Positions 1 through 4,988 of a stretch of DNA of 5,047 nt are shown in pieces. The DNA lies in NCBI GenBank assembly GCA_027038775.1, contig JALWGP010000325.1, positions 2,674 to 7,720 on the forward strand, written 5' to 3'. Position numbers and translations under genes: made by a program. The stretch's first letter is position 1. Every line of letters starts with the position of its first letter. The notes under the pieces are model-generated. The model had not been told where the DNA came from and ran no database searches. It was given only the letters and a program-made list of their open reading frames with translations. This stretch comes from Sedimenticola sp. Lineage in GTDB: Bacteria > Pseudomonadota > Gammaproteobacteria > Chromatiales > Chromatiaceae.

Positions 1-413
1 CGGCCCAGGTTCTTGCCCAGGGTGCCGGCGTCGCGCGCCGTCTGCCACGCCTGCTTCACCTGGCCCAGGATCTGGGGCTCGCCCAGCACCAGGGAGTTGA
101 GGCCGCTGGCCACGCGCAGCAGGTGCTCCACCGCCTTCTGTTCCTCGTGCAGGTAGAGATAGGGGGAGAGATCTTCCCTCTTCAGCCCGTGGAAGGCGGC
201 CAGCCACTGCCCGACGCGCTCGGGGCTGGCGTCGTTGCCGTGGCAGTAGATCTCGGTGCGGTTGCAGGTGGAGAGGATCACCCCCTCGCCCACGCCCTCC
301 ACCTCGGTGAGCGCGCGCAGGGCGCCCACGATGATGTCGGGTCCGAAACTGACCCGCTCGCGGATCTCCACCGGGGCGGTGGTATGGTTGAGGCCGAGAA
401 CGAGAAGTGTCAT
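1..413 (-). CDS. hemA: Glutamyl-tRNA reductase, N-terminal part (runs off left edge)
   Basis: Reduces glutamyl-tRNA(Glu) to glutamate-1-semialdehyde with NADPH, the first committed step of C5 tetrapyrrole (heme, siroheme, chlorophyll) synthesis in the cytoplasm. Reading the minus strand from base 413 gives 137 complete codons with no stop. The N-terminus MTLLVLGLNHTTAPVEIRER is the typical GluTR start. The STCNRTE motif places the catalytic nucleophile at Cys50, its standard position. Residues 97-120 (HLLRVASGLNSLVLGEPQILGQVK) are the conserved segment around the end of the catalytic domain. The NADPH-binding and dimerisation domains lie outside the window. The start is fixed by this N-terminus, although no good Shine-Dalgarno lies just upstream; a GGAGGAG on the minus strand (463-469) is about 50 bases away. 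It is divergent from the envelope genes. Identity is very secure; the gene is cut only by the window edge. Confidence 0.97.
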   Translation of the reverse strand, partial: MTLLVLGLNHTTAPVEIRERVSFGPDIIVGALRALTEVEGVGEGVILSTCNRTEIYCHGNDASPERVGQWLAAFHGLKREDLSPYLYLHEEQKAVEHLLRVASGLNSLVLGEPQILGQVKQAWQTARDAGTLGKNLG

Positions 414-459
414 GTATGAATTGCGTATCGCCAGGGCGTACTTTGGGCAAGCTAGCGAA

Positions 460-488
460 ATTCTCCTCCAATCGAAAAGCCTTTGCAA
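460..488 (-). promoter_or_regulatory. Candidate sigma-70 promoter for hemA
   Basis: Read on the minus strand, TTGCAA (488-483) serves as a -35 box, followed by a 17-base spacer and GAGAAT (465-460) as a -10 box. Each box matches the consensus at four of six positions. It would start transcription near base 453 and give a leader of about 40 bases before the hemA ATG at 413. The -35 box overlaps one of the TTTGCA repeats, so a factor binding those repeats could affect hemA. This is pattern matching only. Confidence 0.3.
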
Positions 489-507
489 CGATTTGCATTT
501 TTGCAAC
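482..507. repeat. Three TTTGCA repeats in the promoter region
   Basis: TTTGCA occurs at 482, 492 and 500. The outer two copies are TTTGCAAC, 18 bases apart start to start, close to two helical turns. TTGCAA is itself a palindrome, so each outer copy reads the same on both strands. The cluster lies between the two divergent genes and overlaps the candidate hemA -35 box. It could be an operator for a dimeric regulator, but no known consensus was recognised and chance in an AT-rich stretch is possible. Confidence 0.35.
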
Positions 508-538
508 AAGAGGGATTGAGAATTGTCATTGAAAGCGC

Positions 539-568
539 TTGTCAAAGGAGTTCCTTTGCGTTAATAAT
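539..568 (+). promoter_or_regulatory. Candidate sigma-70 promoter for the three-gene envelope operon
   Basis: TTGTCA (539-544) matches the -35 consensus at five of six positions. AATAAT (563-568) matches the -10 consensus at five of six, with an 18-base spacer; the overlapping TAATAA at 562 gives a 17-base spacer but a poorer match. Transcription would begin near base 575 and leave a leader of about 170 bases. It is the best-scoring promoter by eye in the gap and lies in its most AT-rich part. A second copy of TTGTCA at 523 has no matching -10 box. Confidence 0.45.
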
Positions 569-604
569 TCAAGCACCTTGTGGAAGGTTGCTTTATGGGG
601 GAGG

Positions 605-651
605 CGCTGGAAGGCCGGAGGAGGAGCCGGTATCCCCAGGAGATTCCAGCG
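605..651. repeat. Inverted repeat in the operon leader
   Basis: CGCTGGAA (605-612) and TTCCAGCG (644-651) are perfect 8-base complements around a 31-base purine-rich interior that contains CCGG twice (614-617 and 627-630) and could form a smaller inner stem. If the promoter at 539-568 is used, this lies in the untranslated leader roughly 90 bases before the first start codon and could shape mRNA stability or translation. No known riboswitch class was recognised. Confidence 0.35.
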
Positions 652-691
652 GCAGGCAGGGATTTGCTCGAGGCGTGACGGAGCCGAAGCG

Positions 692-719
692 TTGCTCCCG
701 CGCAACAAAAAACTATAAA
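692..719 (+). promoter_or_regulatory. Possible second, start-proximal promoter
   Basis: TATAAA (714-719) matches the -10 consensus at five of six positions. Sixteen bases upstream is TTGCTC (692-697), a weak -35 box with three matches. Transcription would start near base 726, leaving a leader of only about 18 bases that still includes the AGGAG ribosome binding site at 731-735. A small GTTGC/GCAAC inverted repeat (691-695 and 702-706) overlaps the -35 box. It is an alternative to the promoter at 539-568. Confidence 0.3.
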
Positions 720-743
720 GCCTCGTGTTCAGGAGTGGAGTGC

Positions 744-1700
744 ATGAAATCCCGATCCGTGTCCTTGCTGATGACGGCGCTGCTGCCGGCCATGTCCCTG
801 TCCTGGCAGAACGCGCGCGCGGTATCGCCCGATACGCCCTATCCCAAGGGGCAGCCCACCGCCAAGGAGATCATCGAGCAGGTCTATTTCGTCAATCATT
901 TCTATGCCCTCAAGAACTTCGCCATCACCAAGAAGGGGCGCAAGATCACCGTGCTGGTGAGTCGCGCCAAGGGGAAGCGGCCCACCACCAATACCCTGGA
1001 GCGGTACCTGAACAACGACTACAAGGACGATCCGGTGATCAAGGCCAAGGACCTGGCCATCTTCCGTTCGGGCAAGCTGCGGGGCACCGGGATCCTCATC
1101 ACCGACTACGACGACGAGAACAAGAGCCAGTCCTATGTCATCTGGCTGCCGGCGCTGCGCAAGATCCGCCGCTTCGCCCAGCCCGCCCAGGACGACTCCT
1201 GGGGCGGCCTGGATTTCACCTTCGGCGACGTGGTGCTGCGCAAGCCGGACGACGAGACCCACGAGTACCTGGGCAAGGAGATCTTCCAGGAGTGCCTCAA
1301 GGGGATGGACATTCCCAAGAAGCACCGCAACCGCTACACCCGCCACCTGCCCAAGGAGTCCTGCGCCTCCAAGGGCAAGGAGGTGTACAAGGTGAAGAGC
1401 ACCACCAAGTTTAAGAACTGGTGGTACGACTACCGCATCAACTACGTGGATACCACCACCTTTGCCGACTACCGCACCGAGTACTTCAAGAACGGCAAGA
1501 AGATCAAGTTCATCGACCGGGACTGGCGCAGCCTGGGCCTGGACGATCCCCGGGCGTTGGCCTGGGGCTACTGGTACGGCAAGAACTTCGAGACCGGCCA
1601 CGAGAGCTGGGCGGTGATCCCCCCCGAGGTGATCAAGTACAACGCCAATTTCAAACCGTCGCTGTGGTCGGAGAAGACCCTGCGCAAAATCAAGAGATAG
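744..1700 (+). CDS. LolA-like outer membrane lipoprotein-sorting protein, copy 1
   Basis: A 318-residue predicted periplasmic protein of the LolA-like 'outer membrane lipoprotein-sorting protein' type (PF17131-like). Such proteins share the LolA/LolB half-barrel that holds acyl chains; the cargo here is unknown. The start at 744 is chosen because AGGAG (731-735) lies 8 bases upstream and a signal peptide follows (residues 1-26, KSR then a hydrophobic run, cleavage after ARA). Family-like segments are DLAIFRSGKLRGTG, NKSQSYVIWLPALRKIRR, DFTFGDVVLRKP, KFKNWWYDYR, FADYRTEYF and WGYWYGK. There is no lipobox, so it should be soluble. C184 and C207 are the only mature cysteines and may form a disulfide. 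It ends in a basic tail, LRKIKR. It is about three quarters identical to the next gene, without gaps from residue 45 on. Family is fairly sure; role is inferred. Confidence 0.85.
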   Translation: MKSRSVSLLMTALLPAMSLSWQNARAVSPDTPYPKGQPTAKEIIEQVYFVNHFYALKNFAITKKGRKITVLVSRAKGKRPTTNTLERYLNNDYKDDPVIKAKDLAIFRSGKLRGTGILITDYDDENKSQSYVIWLPALRKIRRFAQPAQDDSWGGLDFTFGDVVLRKPDDETHEYLGKEIFQECLKGMDIPKKHRNRYTRHLPKESCASKGKEVYKVKSTTKFKNWWYDYRINYVDTTTFADYRTEYFKNGKKIKFIDRDWRSLGLDDPRALAWGYWYGKNFETGHESWAVIPPEVIKYNANFKPSLWSEKTLRKIKR

Positions 1701-1713
1701 CAGTTTGAAGGAG

Positions 1714-1739
1714 TCCCTGACGCCGGGGGCGGTAAGGGA
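1714..1739. other. Hairpin between the two LolA-like genes
   Basis: TCCCT (1714-1718) pairs with AGGGA (1735-1739) and, inside it, CGCC (1721-1724) pairs with GGCG (1728-1731) around a GGG loop. It sits 14 bases after the first LolA-like stop codon. No T-run follows, so it is more likely an RNA stability or attenuation element than a full terminator. An ATG at 1739 sits on the hairpin edge and is unlikely to be used. Confidence 0.35.
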
Positions 1740-1777
1740 TGGACGTGTCAACAAACCAGAGAGAGCCAGGAACGAAA

Positions 1778-2734
1778 ATGATGACAAAGAAGAAACCGAT
1801 CGCCACGCTGGCTGCAGCGCTGCTGGCAGCCTCCACCACCGCCCTTGCCGGGGTGCCCAAGGACCTGCCCTATCCCGCGTCGGGTGATCTCTCCGCCGAC
1901 GAGATCGCCCAGCAGGTCTATTTCGTCAACCACTTCTACGCGATGAAGAACTACGCCATCGTCAAGAAGGGCAGGAAGATCACCACCCTCATCCTCAAGG
2001 GCAAGGGCGAGAAGCCCACCACCATCACGCTGGAACGCTACCTCAACAACGACTATCCCGCGGACGATCCCATCAAGGCTCAGGACCTGGCCATCTTCCG
2101 CTCGGGCAAGCTGCGTGGCACCGGCATGCTGGTCACCGACTACAACGACGACAACAAGAGCCAGTCCTACATGATCTGGCTGCCGGCGCTGCGCAAGATC
2201 CGCCGCTTCGCCCAGCCGGCCCACGACGACGCCTGGGGCGGCAGCGACTTCACCTTCGGTGACGTGGTGCTGCGCAAGCCCAAGCACGAGACCCACGAGC
2301 TGCTGGGCAAGGAGACCTTCAACGACTGCCTCGGCGCCATGGAGATCCCCAAGAACCAGCGCGGCCGTTACACCCGCAACCTGCCCGAGCCGGCCTGCGA
2401 GCACAAGGGCAAGGAAGTCTACAAGCTGAAGAGCACCACCAAGTTCAAGAACTGGTGGTACGACTACCGCGTCAGCTACGTCGACACCAAGACCTTCGCC
2501 GACTACCGTACCGAGTATTTCAAGGATGGCAAGATGATCAAGGTCATCGACCGGGACTGGAACGATTCCCCGCTGGACGATCCCCGCGCCCTCTTCTGGG
2601 GCTACTGGTACGGCAAGACCCTGGCCACCGGGCATGAGACCTGGGCGGTGATCCCCGAGGGGGTGAGCGTGGCCAACGGCGATTTCCCGCGCAAGCTCTG
2701 GTCCGAGCAGACCCTGCGCAAGATCAAGCGATAA
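1778..2734 (+). CDS. LolA-like outer membrane lipoprotein-sorting protein, copy 2
   Basis: Tandem paralogue of the preceding gene, also exactly 318 residues, predicted to be a soluble periplasmic carrier of the LolA-like family (PF17131 type). The start at 1778 is followed by MMTKKK, a hydrophobic stretch and an ALA cleavage site after residue 24. AGGAA (1768-1772) lies 5 bases before this ATG and 8 before the adjacent ATG at 1781, so either may be used. By hand count about 74% of residues 45-318 match copy 1 with no gaps. C184 and C207 fall at identical positions, and the LRKIKR tail is shared. Differences cluster at the mature N-terminus, residues 183-210 and the segment before the tail (GVSVANGDFPRK). 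The gap to the upstream gene is 77 bases and to the barrel gene 56, so co-transcription is likely. Two copies suggest two cargos, two affinities or a heterodimer. Confidence 0.85.
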   Translation: MMTKKKPIATLAAALLAASTTALAGVPKDLPYPASGDLSADEIAQQVYFVNHFYAMKNYAIVKKGRKITTLILKGKGEKPTTITLERYLNNDYPADDPIKAQDLAIFRSGKLRGTGMLVTDYNDDNKSQSYMIWLPALRKIRRFAQPAHDDAWGGSDFTFGDVVLRKPKHETHELLGKETFNDCLGAMEIPKNQRGRYTRNLPEPACEHKGKEVYKLKSTTKFKNWWYDYRVSYVDTKTFADYRTEYFKDGKMIKVIDRDWNDSPLDDPRALFWGYWYGKTLATGHETWAVIPEGVSVANGDFPRKLWSEQTLRKIKR

Positions 2735-2751
2735 GAACCTGGTAACCAAAG

Positions 2752-2771
2752 GGCGCGCCCGCGGGCGCGCC
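2752..2771. other. Perfect 20-base GC palindrome between copy 2 and the barrel gene
   Basis: Bases 2752-2771 equal their own reverse complement and consist only of G and C, so the RNA can fold into a strong hairpin of about eight pairs. It lies between the stop at 2734 and the ribosome binding site at 2779-2784. No T-run follows, so complete termination is unlikely. It could stop 3' exonucleases and make the carrier mRNA more abundant than the barrel mRNA, as intercistronic hairpins do in other operons. Confidence 0.5.
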
Positions 2772-2790
2772 TCCATCCGGAGAGAGTAAT

Positions 2791-4932
2791 ATGTACAAGC
2801 GTTCCACCCTTCACCTGGCGGTGCTGGCGGCCCTGTCCCTGCCGGCCGCGGCCAGCGCAAGCTTCTTCGAGGACATCGAGGTCAACGGTTTCCTCAAGAA
2901 CGAGACCGCCTTCTTCCTGAAAGACGGGCAGAAGACCGGCGAGGCCAAGACCATGCTCGACGACCGGCACGCCAGTGCCGGCGAGGTGATGAAGTTCGAG
3001 AACTCGGCCCGCTTCTTCGTCAACGGCCTGCTGGGCGAGGAGTCGAGCTGGCCCCTGGACTTCAACCTGATCTGCGACAGCGAGGGCGTCAACAGCGACT
3101 GGCAGTGTCACAAGAACTACACCCAGAACGACTGGTTCCGCGAGGCCTACATCGACACCTCCATGGGTGACATCTCCTTCCGCCTCGGCAAGCAGCAGGT
3201 GGTGTGGGGTACCGCCGACGGCATCAAGCTGTTGGACATCATCAACCCCACCGATTTCCGCGAGATGGCGCAGAACGCCATGGAGGATTCCCGCATCCCC
3301 ATCTGGATGATCAATGCCGAGATGAACGTGGGTGATTCCGGCAACCTCCAGTTCATCGTCTCCGAGAACCGCAAGAACGTCATCCCCGGCCTCAACGACG
3401 ATGGTGACCAGGGGCATCCCTTCATCATGAAAGGGGTCGATTCCATCACGGGCGAGGTGAACGGGTTTTTGCACGTGACGCCAGCACTGGCGGGAGTCGC
3501 GGCGAGCTTCAACGCGGCGGCGTTCGGGGGCATGTTCGGAGGCGTTGCCAGCCCGGCCGGCCTTTTGCCCTTTGCCGGCATGACGGTTGAAGGGTTTGCC
3601 GGGATCCAGGTGGACGCGGTCACCCTGCCCGGCGCCATCCTGCTGCCGGGTATGCCGGGATATAACCCGGCCGTGGCCATGCCCGGCTACTATGCCCTGA
3701 ACAACATCGCGCAGAACGGCCTGGCCGCGGGCGACCCCAACGCCAACAACAACGTCACCAACCTGATGAGCGTGTATGGTCCCCAGGTCACCCAGGTCAA
3801 CTGGAATCCCGCGGCTCCACAGTCGGCGTTCGAGTACATGCCGAACGCGACCTTCGCCACCTTCAACACCTTCAACACCTTCAATGGCGCCAGCTTCGTG
3901 GGTGCAACCGCGGTATACGAGGAGGACAATCCCGATACCTATGAACCCAATGCCGGTTTCCGTTACCGCATGTCCCTGGAGAACGGGCTCAACTTCAGCG
4001 TCAACTACTTCTACCACTACAGTGCCAATCCCGAGATCAACATGAGTTGGCACGATGCGGTTACCGGCGAGAAGCTCACGGTGCAAAGGGCCACCGGCGT
4101 GGCCGTGCCTGGCGGCATCATGCCCGACATCTCCACCAACATCTCCGTGAACCAGGTTCCCCTGGATGCCAGCGCCAATCCATTGGCCAACCCGACCATT
4201 CTGCTTCGTAATGCGGCGGGGCAATACTATGGTGCCTTCGATCCGGCAACGGGCGCCTTCAACGCGAACCAGAATGGTGTCGTCATGGTTATGGAGGAGA
4301 GCCGTTCCCGTGTGAGCAGCATCGGCGGCTCCTTTGACTATGGTACCCAGTGGGGTGAAGTGCCGGTGGTGATTCGGGGTGAATTCCTCTACGATCACAA
4401 CGAAAAGCAGCCCGTGGTGGACAAGTTGCTGCTGGGCATCGGTGATCTGACCAACGCCCTGGTGATGGAAGACATGGACCGCTTCAGCTACGTGCTGGGC
4501 GTGGACATCACCGTGATGACCAACCTGCTCATCAGCGGCCAGTTCATCCAGATGATCAACCTCGATTACGTGGATGACGAGCGCACCTGTACCACCCAGA
4601 CCGGGATCCGGTTCGACTGCTCCCGCTACACCGCCGACTTCTCCACGGTGCACATGACCAACGGACTCAACCAGGGCTGGGAGTACAAGGAGTTCTATTC
4701 CCTGTTCCTTTCCAAGCCCTTCGGCGAGAGCCAGCTGGGCCGCTGGAACAACATCGTGATGTACGAGGACGGTGGTGGCTGGTGGGACCGCTTCGACGTG
4801 GAGTACTCCTTCACCGACGAGTGGATCGGTTCCGCCGAGATCAACCTCTACTGGGGGGACGAGGACACCACCTTCGGCCAGTTCGAGGAGTCGAGCAACA
4901 TCCAGGTGGGTATCAAGTACATCTGGGAGTGA
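2791..4932 (+). CDS. DUF1302-family outer membrane beta-barrel protein
   Basis: A 713-residue predicted outer-membrane protein of the DUF1302 family (PF06980). Function is unproven; the family often accompanies LolA/LolB-fold periplasmic proteins and MMPL-type exporters. GGAGAG (2779-2784) precedes the ATG. The signal peptide is residues 1-23, cleaved after ASA. The mature start FFEDIEVNGFLKNETAFF and RLGKQQVVWG with the following DGIKLLDIINPTDFRE (131-158) are family hallmarks. Strands with alternating aromatic residues continue to the end. Residues about 225-370 are a Gly/Ala/Phe/Asn-rich stretch unlike barrel strands, including TFA-TFN-TFN-TFN at 354-365, probably a long loop or plug. There are exactly four cysteines, C95/C106 and C600/C610. 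The C-terminus is IQVGIKYIWE, a beta-signal-like strand with one extra Glu after the aromatic residue. Codon choice is less biased in the middle. It is the last gene before a hairpin. Confidence 0.85.
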   Translation: MYKRSTLHLAVLAALSLPAAASASFFEDIEVNGFLKNETAFFLKDGQKTGEAKTMLDDRHASAGEVMKFENSARFFVNGLLGEESSWPLDFNLICDSEGVNSDWQCHKNYTQNDWFREAYIDTSMGDISFRLGKQQVVWGTADGIKLLDIINPTDFREMAQNAMEDSRIPIWMINAEMNVGDSGNLQFIVSENRKNVIPGLNDDGDQGHPFIMKGVDSITGEVNGFLHVTPALAGVAASFNAAAFGGMFGGVASPAGLLPFAGMTVEGFAGIQVDAVTLPGAILLPGMPGYNPAVAMPGYYALNNIAQNGLAAGDPNANNNVTNLMSVYGPQVTQVNWNPAAPQSAFEYMPNATFATFNTFNTFNGASFVGATAVYEEDNPDTYEPNAGFRYRMSLENGLNFSVNYFYHYSANPEINMSWHDAVTGEKLTVQRATGVAVPGGIMPDISTNISVNQVPLDASANPLANPTILLRNAAGQYYGAFDPATGAFNANQNGVVMVMEESRSRVSSIGGSFDYGTQWGEVPVVIRGEFLYDHNEKQPVVDKLLLGIGDLTNALVMEDMDRFSYVLGVDITVMTNLLISGQFIQMINLDYVDDERTCTTQTGIRFDCSRYTADFSTVHMTNGLNQGWEYKEFYSLFLSKPFGESQLGRWNNIVMYEDGGGWWDRFDVEYSFTDEWIGSAEINLYWGDEDTTFGQFEESSNIQVGIKYIWE
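3850..3885 (+). repeat. Four tandem 9-base repeats inside the barrel gene
   Basis: ACCTTCGCC is followed by ACCTTCAAC, ACCTTCAAC and ACCTTCAAT, encoding TFA-TFN-TFN-TFN at residues 354-365. The unit is three codons long, so gain or loss of a copy keeps the frame. It lies in the low-complexity central part of the protein, probably an exposed loop, where slippage could change loop length. Confidence 0.75.
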
Positions 4933-4948
4933 TGGCCTGAGCCCGGTT

Positions 4949-4980
4949 GCCGGGGCGGCGTGATTTCATGCCGCCCCGGC
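4949..4980 (+). terminator. Strong hairpin, probable end of the envelope operon
   Basis: An 11-base arm GCCGGGGCGGC (4949-4959) is perfectly complementary to GCCGCCCCGGC (4970-4980) around a 10-base loop. It begins 16 bases after the barrel stop codon. The following bases (GGCTTGCC) contain no real T-run, so it is not a textbook intrinsic terminator. It may terminate inefficiently, protect the mRNA 3' end, or work with Rho. Position and stem strength support a 3'-end role. Confidence 0.6.
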
Positions 4981-4988
4981 GGCTTGCC

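Larger units (their letters stand above)
414..743. other. Divergent intergenic region between hemA and the envelope operon
   Basis: This 330-base stretch separates two divergent transcription units and shows no credible gene. An open frame entering the first plus-strand gene extends up to base 483, but its translation lacks any recognisable domain and precedes a good signal peptide with its own ribosome binding site. The region is more AT-rich at 414-600 than the genes around it, as expected for promoters. It holds three TTTGCA repeats (482, 492, 500), TTGTCA direct repeats (523 and 539), candidate promoters in both directions, and a GC-rich leader with an inverted repeat (605-651). No tRNA or recognised riboswitch is visible. 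Confidence 0.8.

Noticed and set aside
123..519. Plus-strand open frames over the hemA region
   Set aside because: The minus strand encodes an unmistakable glutamyl-tRNA reductase N-terminus here, so these are shadows.
582..592. Sigma-54-type promoter around TGGAAGGTTGC
   Set aside because: Only 6 bases separate GG and GC instead of the required 10, so it does not fit the -24/-12 arrangement.
691..712. GTTGC/GCAAC stem followed by an A-run as a terminator
   Set aside because: The A-run follows on the plus strand, so it would not supply a U-run for plus transcripts, and on the minus strand the T-run precedes the stem. The stem is also only 5 base pairs.
483..743. N-terminal extension of the first LolA-like gene, giving 405 residues
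   Set aside because: The extension has no domain-like sequence, covers the promoter region, and would bury a clear signal peptide that has its own AGGAG site at the right distance from the ATG at 744.
1739..1777. Earlier ATG start for the second LolA-like gene
   Set aside because: It adds 13 hydrophilic residues before the signal peptide, sits on a hairpin edge, and lacks a properly spaced ribosome binding site; the ATG at 1778 or 1781 has AGGAA upstream.
2602..4653. Long antisense open frame of 683 codons opposite the barrel gene, with similar ones opposite the carriers (729-1787 and 1748-2860)
   Set aside because: Their translations are rich in Val, Gly, His and Leu with no motif, as expected for the mirror of GC-biased codons. 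The plus-strand genes have signal peptides, family motifs and ribosome binding sites.
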